Part shown: in pieces, positions 45,674 through 57,487 of the stretch | How positions within the stretch are numbered: the stretch's first letter is position 1 | How the letters are laid out: each line of letters begins with the position of its first letter | NCBI GenBank assembly: GCA_011109175.1 | Contig: RDEW01000095.1 | Span: 40,046 to 104,045 of the forward strand | Source: Dicyema japonicum | Lineage: Eukaryota; Dicyemida; Rhombozoa; Dicyemidae | DNA length: 64,000 nucleotides | Direction of reading: 5' to 3' | Notes under the pieces: generated by a model | Told to the model about the DNA's origin: nothing | Databases searched by the model: none | What the model saw: the letters and a program-made list of their open reading frames with translations, nothing else | Translations under genes and position numbers: made by a program

Positions 45674-48549
45674 ATGGTATTTATAATTATATTGTTTTAT
45701 TGTTCAAAAAATGCTTATTACCATCCAATTCTCGTCAAGGTTACCACATAATAGACTAAATTTCAGCAAAGTGACGATTCACTGTGGTTAAGAGTGACAA
45801 ACTGTTCTAGCTACTGTGGTCCCGGCTTTTACATAGAGCAGTCACTCTGCTCGTAAAATTCGTTTTAAATTTGATTTAGAGATAATTGTACTAAGGAAGA
45901 CATGAGGTTTGCCGCCTGCAGCCAAAAAGTGATATTTCCTTAAACTTTTAGCAATGTGAAGGGGATGAGCTTGATTTCCTACAAATGCAGTGCTCTCGCT
46001 TTAATTCTGTCAATTTTTCCAACAAAATGTACACGTGGAATTCCCTTATGATGCAATCTGAACCCTGCAGACTATACTGCTATCCTTCCAGCAAAGAATT
46101 CTACAGTCTTCTCTCTGACAAAGTTCTTGATAACACGCCGTGTCTTTACCCAAGCCCTGGACTTTGCTTGAACGGCATCTGTCATGTATAAAGAATCAAT
46201 TTATTGGCAGAAATACACTTGTGGGAATCACGACGGCAATTGCCACCCCTGCAACCAAAAGCAGTCGAAATGCTTTAGAATTAACAAAAATATTACGTTG
46301 AACGACTCCAAATCAGGTTTTAGTGATGCAAATTTAGATTACCGTGACGTAATATTTTGCCTTCAAATTCCTATGACGTATATGTCGAAGTTCAAACAAA
46401 CGGACTACGAAGGTGCTTTCTAGGTTACCAAAATCCTCATTAAATCAGCTCTCCGGGCCTCAAATGGAAGTATAATTTTAAATGGAGACTGGAATATCAC
46501 TCAAGTGAATACAATTCGAACTGGCAAATACTCTTATTTCCACTATAAATGCCGCATTAACAACGAAACCATCGAAACAATCTACTCTCAAGCTCCGCTG
46601 AATGGAAATTATTTTGTTATGGTTTTTCATTATTCTAAGAGTAACTAAGGTTTCCGGTTCCCTACCAAGTGAGCGACTCACAGTTTCTTACGCGTACACG
46701 TTGAACGTGGAAGACTCCAATAATCAGCCTTCAACGTATCAATGGAGGCTCAGATCTACGGATAAATGCTATAGTGGATGCCAACGTGGTTGATAACATT
46801 AAAATTAAGATTAGCAACTAAAAAGATTCCCAGTTTTTGTGAAAATGTCGAAACCCATTCGGAATCATTAGAAAGCCTCTGTGATTACAGACTACTCCCA
46901 AATGCGTCACAAAAGTGCTTTGTAAACTGCAGCATCAAGTTTCACAACATTTTCAGTTTAAGGTGGGAAATCAAAAACTGGTCAACCTGTCGATATTCCT
47001 GCCCATATCTTTTTCGGGAGAAGGAAATTAAATGCGTCAACATTTCTGATCAAAAAAACTTCCCAGAACACGTGTGCGCAAAGATATACGGTTTCCCGAA
47101 TATAACGAAAGAAAATTGTCTTCATTCATCTAACTTTTCTTGTCCGACGTGGAAAATTACAAAAATGTCCCGGGTAATTTGATACTTAAAAAATAAATCA
47201 ATATAATGTGGTTTTTGTAGTGCTATAAATGGGAAAATGGTATTGGAATTAGCATTATTAAGCTGGATTGCTGGATAACCGACAAAAGTACAAACGGGAG
47301 TCAAATTATCAAAAGAAGTGAATGTTTATCAAGAAAACCTAAATCGATAAGCTTTTGTGATATTAAAGTGTGCTTATTGACTTTTCAATAGGCAAATAAA
47401 AAAATTGATGAAAGCTGTGATGAAAGTTTTAAATCATGTGAATATTCAGCCTACGGCTGTTGCCCCGACGGAGTTTCAGAGGCTAAAGGATTGGCTTTGA
47501 AGGATGTCTGAAAATGGAGAGTAGTAACTTCAAATCGATTCTTAGAATATTCGATGTGTCTTTTGAATTCGAGTAAGGGGACTTGTTTGGGGCATATAAC
47601 GAGATGGTACTATGACAAATCAACTGGCAAATGCACAACATTTACATTTGGCGGTTGTCATGGAAACTCCAATAATTTTGAGACGTTGAATATTTGTCTA
47701 AGAAATTGCGAATACCCACTTTTTAGAGGTAACCAATATATGTTATTGAGATCCTTGCAAAATGGGAAATACACAAATTTTGCAAAAATCACGAATTCAC
47801 AGTAAATACTTTTATTATGACATTCGCACTTCTCAGTGTAAGAATATTGATTATAAAATCAACTCGTCGGAAATAAACTTAAATTTCTTTAGCTCAGATC
47901 AAGAATGTCAGCAGGAATGCGGGCTATTGGATAGGAAAAGTAAATTAATAAATTTTTGTTAGAATTTGATTGTAGCTTACCATTTAACTCTGGAGTTGTC
48001 GTGGAAGCTTTGAAAGGTGGTTTTTCGATATTCGGGATTTTTCCTGTAAAAGGTTCATCTACGGAGGCTGCAATGGGAACGCCAATAATTTCGAAACTAA
48101 ATTCCGCTGCCAGCAAAATTGTCTTAAACCATCTGTCCTTGGTTATAGATGTAAACGATATTTTAGGGTTGTGTTATCTGCCCATGCGCTATGGTAGTGG
48201 GAACAAAAATATGGAGCGATGGTACTTTAATACAAAAATCATGAAATGTGAGAAATTCTCCTATTCTGGCTGCAATGGCAATGAAAATCGGTTCACTAGC
48301 TTGGAAGCATGCAAGAAAAGATGCGAAGAATCCTTCAACAGCGATCAAAGTTTTGCTGCGTAATTCAAATTAGATAATAATTGCTTTGATGTGGCTGACT
48401 ATGGAAGTTGTATAGGGAGAGTACTAAGGTATTATCATACAAACGGGGGTTGTTATCCATTCTATTACAGCGGATGTGGTGGAAATGGCAATAATTTTGA
48501 CACGCTTCAAGACTGCCAAAAATTATGTACTAATGTTTTAATAAATTGA
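45674..48549 (+). CDS. Papilin-like secreted matrix protein (ADAMTS-like cassette plus Kunitz domains)
   Basis: Secreted multidomain protein of about 831 aa. Exons: 45674-45739, 45767-45852, 45880-45928, 45952-46185, 46211-46412, 46449-46621, 46650-46788, 46815-47173, 47221-47367, 47392-47520, 47546-47728, 47751-47939, 47963-48141, 48167-48349, 48374-48549. Introns are 22-47 nt. MVFIIILFYCSKNA is the signal peptide. Domains: TSP1-like (SLWLRVTNCSSYCGPG), ADAMTS Cys-rich (LQMQCSRFN, YTWNSL, SEPCRLYCYP), spacer (ALRASNGSIILNGDWNI), further TSP1-like units (RWEIKNWSTCRYSC), papilin cassette (SAYGCCPDGVSEAKG), then five Kunitz units. Two single-base losses, at 47485-47492 and 48013-48018, break the frame. 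Kunitz units 2-4 lack some cysteines. Architecture, not one motif, supports papilin. Confidence 0.85.
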
Positions 48550-48599
48550 TTTTATTTTTATTTTAATTTAAATCAAATAAAGAAAAAGGACTAAACATT

Positions 48600-49345
48600 A
48601 GTTAGCTGCCGCCCTCACTGCGTGGCTGTTCCCTCTAAGAATAACGAGCGAAATTCGTTCAAGCAGCCAGCGGCGTTCGCTGAGATCTCCAATGCATGAG
48701 GTGATCCGGTTTCCAAGACGTCCGAAAAACTTTAGAGTAGAGTGGGAGTAGGATCCGGAAGTCTCCATACAAGCGGAACAAATTAGACATTATCGAGAAG
48801 GTCGTCGTATTTTTCGAGTTTGGCCTTTTCCGCCTTGACGGCTGCAGAACAGGCCTTTGAAGCGCACTCGTGAAGATTGTTCGGGGCGAACGTGTCTGTA
48901 CATGTTACGTCCCAAACAAGTTGTTTCCCGGCCTCAAAGGGAAATATGGTCCGGTCGTTTCCCGTCACCAGCATCCATAGCCCGTTTGACAATCTCATTC
49001 ACAGCCTTGTGCCTTGGAGATCTTCCAGCGCTTCTCTTGCAGGCGAGAAGGTGCAGGCCATAACAGTTTATCAGGATGCCACATCGGCACGGGTGAGGTA
49101 CACATACTTTCAGTCCCATGCGCGGAGAGATACCTCTTCTAACGTATTCATTATCCAGAAGAGTGCCCAGAGCTCCATTTGGGATGGCGTTTAGCCAATC
49201 TCCGTTCTCAGGCGAAGCCCCCGAAGGAAAACAAGCGCGTCGCTGATTGGCCGATTCCAGTAGGAGTCCAAATGATTTCCAGCACAATAAATTGTCCAGG
49301 TTTCGATGGCAGTCTTGTGAAGGAGACATGGGAAGGCTGATCATT
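48600..49345 (-). mobile_element. LINE-A C-terminal fragment with 3' UTR
   Basis: One continuous minus-strand frame (49344-48934) holds ACFPSGASPENGDWLNAIPN, LGTLLDNEYVRRGISPRMGL, VPHPCRCGILINCYGLHLL and AGRSPRHKAVNEIVKRAMDA. A second (48998-48783) holds FPFEAGKQLVWDVTCTDTFA. The 3' UTR runs to 48600. It is the cleanest LINE-A copy and shows the CRCG...H...C cluster clearly. Confidence 0.8.
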
Positions 49346-49589
49346 TAATAAATTGATGAATTCAACAAAAATTCATTAATCCTCATTTTAATTCACGAAA
49401 TACCATAAAATTAGTAAAACCTAAATTAACAACTGTGTAAGTAAAATTCACTTTAAACACACGTGGGTGAGAATTTATTTAATTAATAACCATGGATATA
49501 TTGAAAAGAGTTCAAGCGTTAATAAGTGTCTTATTAGAGTATATCTAGTTTCCATGGGTTGAGTGAAACGCATCTTGTTTAAGTATCAC

Positions 49590-49815
49590 GTCGATCTACA
49601 TCGACCATTGTGGGAACCCCTCCAGTGAAGTAGGGAAGAGATAGATCTTTTTGGATGTGGTCAAGCAATGGTCGTCTTTTAATACAGTTGGATCAGCTGA
49701 TGCCTTGGATGATGCCACAAAGAAGAACCGAATCTTTCAACTAGGTAGGCAGTAATGTCGGAGTCGAAACCAGACCAAATCGCGATAACACTAACCACTG
49801 TGCTACCTGGTTGAG
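49590..49815 (-). mobile_element. SINE-B copy
   Basis: The minus-strand head CCAGGTAGCACAGTGGTTAG (box A), then CTGGTTTCGACTCCGACATT (box B), is the best preserved of the SINE-B family. The body carries CTCCAGTGAAGTAGGGAAG. Positions 49820-50180 show nothing further. Confidence 0.7.
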
Positions 49816-50189
49816 TTGTTGACACCTCATAGTGATGCTTTTGTCTATCTTACGAGAAGAAACTTGTAGAAAAAAATGAATGAAATTATTATTAACAAAA
49901 AAAGAGTTATGTTATAGTCGAGTTGTTTTCGGATAGCAAGAGCCCGTTTTTGAGAGCCGGCACTTTTCATTGGGAAAGGATAGAAGTAGAAATGATAATA
50001 GGGAATACGGCACATTCCTTCATCATCTAACACTTTCTTCGTTTAGAACTCTTTAGTACGTTACCTCTTCCGTGATGAGGAGTAGAAACAAGAAGCGGCC
50101 TTTATCCATTATGGAGATAAGTAGACGTTTAATGTAATAGGGGTACACCGAAAAACTAAGATTATTTGTTAATCGGGCGGCTTGCAGGA

Positions 50190-50560
50190 ATGCGGAAGAG
50201 TGAGCCTAGAATGACTTTCCAAAACATTGGGCTCGCATCATTAGAGGTAACTCCTATTGCGCGCTCAATTGGGACCTTGTTATTGCAACTAACTTTATTT
50301 GTAAATATTTTATTTATTTAAAAAAAAACTTGATCGACAGAAAATCGAAATTCCATTATTTCACTTTAAAAAATTATTTAATACGCCAAGTGGCGCCATG
50401 TGGTGCTGCGTGGCTAATTGGTTTAAGTTTTATGTTTGTTTGTCTGTTTCTCATTTCTCTTCCTATTAGAGTGGCGTCATGTGATCCACTTGCCCAGTGC
50501 CTGGCCGGCTCGAAAAAAAATCACTTGATCTCTCCCACTCAACTGGAAGTATGGACGTCT
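50190..50560. repeat. Family F fragment, then SINE-D copy
   Basis: GACTTTCCAAAACATTGGGC and GCGCTCAATTGGGACC at 50210-50280 recur at 57.91-57.96 kb (family F). 50380-50560 is SINE-D: GTGGCGCCATGTGGTGCTGC, GTGGCTAATTGG, CCTATTAGAGTGGCGTCATG, CCACTCAACTGGAAGT, as at 29.6 kb. Positions 50640-50930 have open frames on both strands but no recognised family. Confidence 0.55.
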
Positions 50561-51078
50561 TTTTTCCTTTTATGTTGATTCCGGAAAGACTCTGTTTCTT
50601 TAGAAGTGGAAACTGGATGGACTTAATTAGGTGTTTACTTAAACGCGAGCGTCCAGCATAAAGCAAACCTTATACGTGGTAAGTTCCCAGGTACAGACGT
50701 ATATGTCCGAACAGCATCCATCTTGCCTCGAGGACATCGCATGAAATTCGTAGTGCTCATATTTTCTATAAAGAAATGTCGGACGGAAGTCTGCAGCTGT
50801 TCGAGAGCCCCTGAATTGAACGTCAAGAGGCAGAATTGTTTTCCAGACATATTGTTTAAGAGCCAGCTCAACCAAAAAAGCATAAATAGTTTTAGATCCT
50901 CAGAAGAAACGAAAGAATGATATAAAAATTTTGTTAATATTATTAATTAAAAATAATACAAACTAATGCTTATAAACGTGACTCAAATTATTATATCAAA
51001 AAGTTCAAAGCATTTATAACGATAATGTTGACAGCTGTTTTAATGGTGGTTATATTTATGCGTGCATTATAGCAACCT

Positions 51079-51268
51079 GTCGCTTCTCGGCCTTTTGGCT
51101 AAGATCAAAGTGTAGTATCTGTTCTTTCCAGCTTTATATCTGGGACGCCCTTACAAGGGGCAAGATATAATGCTTATTTTTGTAACCAGGTGTGTGTTGC
51201 GAAGCTTGCTTCCGCCATACCGCGCGTCCTCCCAGTATTGCAGTACTTCTGGGTTGGGCGCATGGCCC
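51079..51268 (+). ncRNA. U2 spliceosomal snRNA
   Basis: The 5' part is near-identical to animal U2: CGCTTCTCGGCCTTTTGGCT, then the branch-point-recognition sequence GTGTAGTATCTGTTCTT. Stem IIa follows (GCTTTATATCTGGGACG), an Sm-like site CTTATTTTTG, and stem-loop IV as CCCAGTATTGCAGTACTTCTGGG. The 3' end near 51268 is approximate. One unusual base: the U6-pairing segment reads GATCAAAGTG instead of GATCAAGTG. Sequence upstream (51000-51060) is AT-rich; I see no certain promoter element. Confidence 0.93.
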
Positions 51269-51299
51269 CTTTTTTGGGGATCTTTAAAATATATGAATA

Positions 51300-52085
51300 T
51301 TTAACTAGTTATAACTATTAGATGTTCTCAGAAAAGAACCAACAGACAGATGGCAGTGTTGGTTAGATACACCACTTCAAATAACTTTAGGTATACAGTA
51401 TTAAGAATTCAAGGAAGATGCGAAAAACATATTGGTCGGTTCCAGGCATCACGTACATGCTGGTTGATGAGTGACACTATCATCAGTGTTTCATTAACGT
51501 GGAACCGGATTGTCTTATAGGACTCACAATAAGCAAAAAACGAGAAGACAAGAACATTCTCAATGCTTGGATAAATTATCATGACTGGTCTTACTTCTTG
51601 AATAAATTGTGCGTTCTGCTAAGCTGAAATTTACATTACTTTTTTTGACCACAGGGCTGTATTCTGTTTGAGGCGGACCCAGACTCCCTATTCTCTTGGA
51701 GTCATCGTCCAATATCGACCCAAAGAGAGGAAAATCTAGGCCAAGCACTGCTTTCATCGTAGATGCAGAAGCGAGGAATGCAAGGAGATGCCAATGAAGT
51801 TCTGGTTATATCACACCATGGGTGTTGGACCACAATTATCCGACCCACGCATGTTACTGGTTTTTTTGCGATCCGTTTATGTGCGAAGGAAAGAAGCGTT
51901 GACTGAAGGCACGAAAATTGAGAGGGCGAGTTCCTGGTGAGCGGATCTCACTTGGTTTGTAAGAGGTTCATGTCCGTGAAACTAGTAGGCTGTCAACAAT
52001 TTTAGTTAAGCTGGTAGTAATTCTAGTGAATTTGAAAAATTATTGAAAAATTTACATAGATAATTTATTGTTAAATCAAAATAAA
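51300..52085. mobile_element. SINE-A fragment in otherwise unassigned sequence
   Basis: GGTTGATGAGTGACACTATC and AACGTGGAACCGGATTGTC at 51460-51560 are a diverged SINE-A body on the plus strand. The remaining sequence, including an open minus-strand frame at 51757-51560, is not recognised. Confidence 0.5.
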
Positions 52086-52089
52086 ACAA

Positions 52090-52740
52090 AAATAGTGATA
52101 CAGAGGTCGCCTTGACTGCTTAGCCATTCCCTCTACGATGGCGAGCGAGATTCGTTCAAATAGCCAGCAGCGCTCACGGAAATCTCTTGTTCGTGTAGAA
52201 TTCCGATTTCCTAGGCGAGTCAAGAATTTTCCTAGGCAAGTCGGCTGTGCACTGCCTCAGATTCGAGTGGTTGCGGATCTGAGAGCTCAACGTCCAGAGG
52301 CAGTCCCCACAGGAACGCCCCTCAGGGAATCTCATCTGAAGGTCCGAGAGGGTGTCTCTCATTATGCAATTCGGTCGGGTCCGACCGAGATTTTAAGATC
52401 CATCCGCACGACTCAAGGTACATGCAGACGACGCTTCCCTCTGCCCGATAGTCGCTTGAGTTGACTCCAGAAGTCCGGGCATGCGGGGTTCACCCTCTCG
52501 CATGTCATCCTCCATTTATTACTCTGGAAGTCAACAGCCCCTTCTTGATTTCCCTCTTCAGGATGTTCACCCTATTCTTGTAGTAGGTCCTATTTTCTTC
52601 AAACACGCACTTCGAGCGGAATCTCAGTACCTCTGCGGCATAGGTACTCTGCTACCTATGCCAAAGGAAGGATCGTCAAACGAGGAGAATCCCACTTGTT
52701 GGTTGGATCGATTTACAAACTGTGTATAGGTCTTGGTTTT
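52090..52740 (-). mobile_element. Composite LINE copy: LINE-A-type 3' UTR joined to LINE-D coding sequence
   Basis: 52090-52215 is the LINE-A 3' UTR (GCGAGCGAGATTCGTTCAAA, CAGCAGCGCTCACGGAAATC). Directly after, 52240-52480 is LINE-D RT/linker sequence shared with 61.77-62.28 kb, and 52490-52740 matches 62.26-62.40 kb and, near 52630-52700, 63.35-63.42 kb. On the minus strand this is an internally deleted element, or evidence that LINE-A and LINE-D are one family. Confidence 0.65.
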
Positions 52741-53079
52741 TTGATAAGTACGATTTCTCCAGGGTTTGTTTTACAAATACATCCAATTGAGGGACGTCAC
52801 ACCTCAGCCAATAACTGGAAATAGTCATATCTTAATTTTTAAAAATTACTGAAACATTTGAACTAGTAATTTCTTACTAAATAATTATAATTCTAGAATA
52901 ACTCTGTTTTATTTTTACGGATTTAAATTAAATCATTTTTATTGATTTCTGTGTTTTTTATTAAAATGAATCAAATATATTTTCTGACGATGTTGTTACA
53001 AAATTTTAATTTTTATGTGGTAGTTCATTTTTGGTTGAGCTGGTGACGTGGCTAATAAAAATGTCTGTAAAACCCAAGA

Positions 53080-53420
53080 AAGTAGCTGCAACTAACATTA
53101 CTGTCCTTACGTTCAATGTTAGATGACTATAAAAAATTGGAAAATAAAAACTAAAGAAATATAAAGTCGGGATCGGATACATTCCTTAGTATTTATTTTA
53201 AGAGATCTGAATGCCAAAGTCGCACTCGGATTACTTGGATGAAACCTTCATAGGAGGAAGGTAAGGGAGAAGAAACATACAAGGAACCATACTTGCAAAA
53301 TTCTTCCAAGCTAGTGATTTATTCATCTGCAACACTGCCTGCATGTACCAAGTGGATTACTTGCGACTAGAGCAACTGGAGGAGGAAACGCTGCTGTTAG
53401 TTTCTCTGTTTACACGTGCT
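53080..53420 (+). mobile_element. LINE endonuclease-domain fragment
   Basis: NITVLTFNVR at 53094, then in broken frames RDLNAKVALG and SSDLFICNTACMYQVDYL: the start and middle of an AP-type endonuclease of a non-LTR retrotransposon. Positions 53420-53980 show no more recognisable sequence. Confidence 0.6.
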
Positions 53421-53989
53421 TTGCTATGACCGTGAAAGGTTCATTAATAATATGGTTCACCGGCTCTAAGTTATGGTATCGTCAGAAGGCGTCCAATGTA
53501 CTTAGAAAGAGGACCATTCTCGCATCACCGTCTAAAGACAACTCACTGGGGACGTATCCCATTTTATTCCTCAGCTTCCTTAAAAATACCACCATACCGA
53601 AGCAAAAGACAAACGGGATCAAGAGTAGGATCATCGATCTACGTGCTTATCTGATAAACATATGCTTGACATGTTTCAAGACGTAAAGCTCATAATTGAC
53701 CCTACTATCTTATTACTGGAGACTGACTAAGCAAAAAGACTTGGTGGTATCCTGCTTACTTACCCCGTTTCAGAGAGGCCTAAATGTGTGGACATATCAT
53801 AAAGAACATTTTCAAGAGACGGCATTGTTGTAGAAATTATTGGATATTTATTTGAAACCCAAAAGTGAAAATATTTATCGTAGCACACGTGCCTTTAAAT
53901 ATTCTTTATTATTGTTAACCTAGGACAATTATTCTTTGTTATAATTTACTCTTGGATAGCACTAAACTCAAAACAGATGACGTAGGTTT

Positions 53990-54225
53990 ATTGCACTAAT
54001 GACGTGTTCTATTGGTCTGATGAAAAACTAATTCTTTTTGTTGTGTGGATTGACTAAATATATAATATTGGGTTTCTTTGATATTTAAAATCTGTTCCTC
54101 AGTGATGAATCACTGATGACGGCGCCATTCGTCAACCCAGAAGCATCGTAGATGCGTGGAACTTTCAATTGAATAGACAGCAGCGAGATTCTAACACGGA
54201 ACCTCTTATATTTTGGTCCGGACTT
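53990..54225 (-). mobile_element. SINE-A copy, minus strand
   Basis: CAGTGATGAATCACTGATGA, CAACCCAGAAGCATCGTAGA and GAGATTCTAACACGGAACCT reverse the SINE-A body and box B seen at 63.8 kb. The tRNA-like head is badly decayed. Positions 54230-54830 are unassigned. Confidence 0.6.
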
Positions 54226-54834
54226 ATTAAACTACGCTTACTTTAGAACTGCTGATAGTAATAATTGCAATTTTGATTATTGAACTTTTGGCACATTTAA
54301 AAATGTTCATTAGCTTTGATCTCTCGATGAGCGCGTAGCCGTCATCAAACGGGAAAGCTAGAAATTCATGTCCTTGCGTAACGTAACACGTCTGCCTTTG
54401 TCAATTACTCGTATAGAAATGAAAACATTTTTCTCTGTGTATCGAAGTTAAAACAACTGGCTGCACTCATTATTAAGCATATTTCCCATGACGATTGGAA
54501 GAAAATGCGTTCAATAAGCCAGCTTTTTTTCTCTTATCATTTGTCATTTTCGCGATCCGATTCTGTTTAGCGTTTTTTAAGATGCGAAGCGATTTTACAC
54601 TATTTCTACAGTTGTCTCGATCACAATGGGATAGAAAGTAAACCGATCGTGCAATGCTTCATATTTTACTCCTTTGCTTTCATTGTTTTTTTTCCGCGGC
54701 ATACAGTGTGTCTTCCGCGCTCCCGACAATGATGGATGGACGACCCCTTCTCATTAATAAAAATGACCTTTGTCTCTCGAGTTGGTTATCAAAATGGAAT
54801 TTTATGGAAAAAGTTGCCCTACTCATTAGTCACT

Positions 54835-55120
54835 TTCGATATCATTGACCCAAGCGAACTTAGAAAGAGACCGTCTTGTACCCAAAGACTCCGCTCGTCT
54901 CTACGACAACGGGTTGTACATGGAATCTGGTGGCGAGAATGTCGCATTTTTTATCTTGAAATTCTTGAAAGTCCGAGCAGTCTTTCCAGCTTTCAACGTG
55001 GAACCAGTAAATCTCGACTGGGAAAAGGTTTCGGTGCAGGTCCCATCCAAATCAAGCATTTCTCAGTGAGAAGGGAAGCCACGAAGCACCACATGGCGCC
55101 ACGCGGCTAATTATATAACA
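54835..55120 (+). repeat. Family E repeat with SINE-D remnant
   Basis: CCAGCTTTCAACGTGGAACC, AATCTCGACTGGGA and TTCGGTGCAGGTCCCATCC (54985-55050) recur inverted at 61.33-61.40 kb. 55075-55115 ends in ACCACATGGCGCCACG, a SINE-D end. An open frame (LERDRLVPKDSARLYDNGLY) covers it without a family match. Confidence 0.5.
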
Positions 55121-56875
55121 TTAAATAAAAGACACGTGTACACAAATGAATTCATATAATTAATAACAAATTTAAAGGTTAACGTGTCCTATTTTTTAAC
55201 GCTTCAGACAAACTGGAAGGAGAAACTGGGCTGTTGTTATGAACGCCTTCCTCGTGGAGAAGGCTAGAATAACGAAATAAGTCATCGATTGATTCTCTTC
55301 CCTTTATAAATTCAGAGAGGGCTTTCTAGGTTTTTGAAATAAAATGGTACTTCGTGATTCCAATTTGATCTCTCTAACAATTCCCGAGATTGATCATCAC
55401 CAGCACCTGTAAAGCTCCCAAACCTATATATCATTATCGATTTTCTCAGTTCCTTCTCCTCTTCCGTCATTCAGGTAAATGAGCACTTACTAACATAATT
55501 GTGATGTTATATGAATCATTTAGTTTTGTTCGCCAATAAAAAAAATATTATAATTTTAATATTATAAAAATAATTTTTATAATATTTATTCAATTAAATT
55601 TTTATGTAGATAATAAATGAACATCAGGTCGCCAGTTTCTTATATGTTAGCGAAACTGGGGTTAATAATTTAATTTAACGTCAGCTTGTAGTAAATCGAG
55701 GTTATTTTTTCATTTTTTAAATGTTTAATAATTTCATTTATTTTAATCGTTGACCTTATTCAAATTAATTTTCAAATATATATGCTAATTTATGACTATT
55801 TTTTAATTTTTAATGATTTTGTGATTAATTTTATTATCTTCCACTTGTTTCCATGAGTCTGATTCTCTAAAATCTCAGGAGGATCTTATCAAACAGACGA
55901 CTGAAGGTCAGGTCTCATGGAAAGCAACAGATAAGGTTTAGGAGAATTGGTCTGAGGTCTCCTGCCAATTTGACTATTCCATTCTACCTGTCGTCGTTCG
56001 AAAGCTGCCGTGTATTGGCCAACTCACTTTTATGTTCTTGCCACGGATTGAGTCTGGCATCTCTACTTGAAGCGGTTGTCCAGAGGTTGACTGCAAACGG
56101 TTTTGGTGTTCCGAATAACTTTATCTCTCAAAAGAACTGGGATGAAATCCTTTGTTTAAAAAAGCTAGAACTTGGAAACGGGGACACTTAGTCGCACATG
56201 TCTGAATGCAGTGTCTGCTGAGAATTCAGGTCCTGGCTCAATCCTTCCATGGCTCTGTTTGGCGGGAATACAATAAGTGTTGAAGCTGCTCTTTGGCTAG
56301 GTCTTGACGTCTCCCATTAACATCGATGTCAATGTAGTGGAATTTTTGACAGGAACGGACTCACCTGCTGTCATTCAGATTGAGCTCCAGGAGATTCCCT
56401 CGTCATACCATGTTAAACTTGACAGTCATGAGAGCTATAGAAGACGCCGGGTATACTCGTCGGTCTTGACAAAATAATGGCAAGAGAGCAGAAAACTATG
56501 CCGTGGAGTCGAGGGGGGTATCTTGCTTTGGATTCAACACGATTCTTTGTAAAGCTACTCTGATGTCCCTTCTTTCGTAGATACTTAAATTTTATAGTTC
56601 ACATATGAGTTTTACCCGCGCTATAAAAAGCACGTGGATAATTTTCTCAGTGCCGAAACTTCTAAATATAGCCTAGGCAGGTGCGTTAAATGAAGTAATT
56701 AAATAAAAAATTTAAAAATTATTCATTAGGGCTTTCATCCAACTTGTCTTAGGCACGCTCAAATTATTTTTAAGTTAAATATAGCAAGGCACTAAAAAAA
56801 CAATGCACTTTCCGAGAAGCCATATCAGCTATCTCTCAGGCAGAACACACACTTTATTTTGAACAAACTTTCAAT
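55121..56875. other. Gene-free spacer with a LINE-B 3' terminus
   Basis: 55622-55680 (GGTCGCCAGTTTCTTATATG, GCGAAACTGGGGTTAATAAT) is a LINE-B 3' end. 55920-56500 has GC-richer patches with open frames but no recognised protein. No tRNA, snRNA or intron-containing gene was found. Confidence 0.45.
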
Positions 56876-56879
56876 TCCA

Positions 56880-57135
56880 GAAAAGCAAAGAACAGTTATC
56901 ATGACTAATGAGGGAGAACCAAGGAATAGTCTTTACTTTTTTTGTTTTCTTTCTGTTGGGTATATGCTATATAGACGATCCAGTTCCGCAGTGAAATGTT
57001 AAATGATGACAGCGTCACTAGTCAAGCAAAGCATAGAGATGCGTGGAACTTTGAACCGAAATGTACAGTATCGGGATTCGAACTTGCAACCTTCAGGCCT
57101 CTTGCCCGGCAACCGTTAGCTTTTTGAATATCATG
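56880..57135 (-). mobile_element. SINE-A copy with tRNA-like head
   Basis: On the minus strand: GTTGCCGGGCAAGAGGCCTG, GGTTGCAAGTTCGAATCC (box B), TTCCACGCATCTCTATG, TAGTGACGCTGTCATCA, CACTGCGGAACTGGATCGTC and ACTATTCCTTGGTTCTCC. This is a full-length SINE-A. Confidence 0.7.
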
Positions 57136-57487
57136 GTACCATAGGTTGCATCCTCGGCAACTTGAATTTATCAAATTCAGAATAATCTTGCATGCCTAAT
57201 AAGGAAGCTCAACTTTGATTTTTGTGTTTTTGAGAATGTAATTTGCAAAAAAACAATGTATTACGAAACAAGACAATCAAAAATCCAGCTAATAGAATGG
57301 AATGCCGGTTTCCACTGACAAATCAAGATAAATCCTTTGGAACAACCATTCGGTTTCCCGACGATCATTGCTAACTTTCGAAATCAATTACCAAGCGATC
57401 TTAAAAAAAAGACGCGGAACCAGCAAGTCTCAACAAAGAAAAATGTCATTTAAAATCAAGCTTTTTCCTTAAAAGTAATTTATACTA

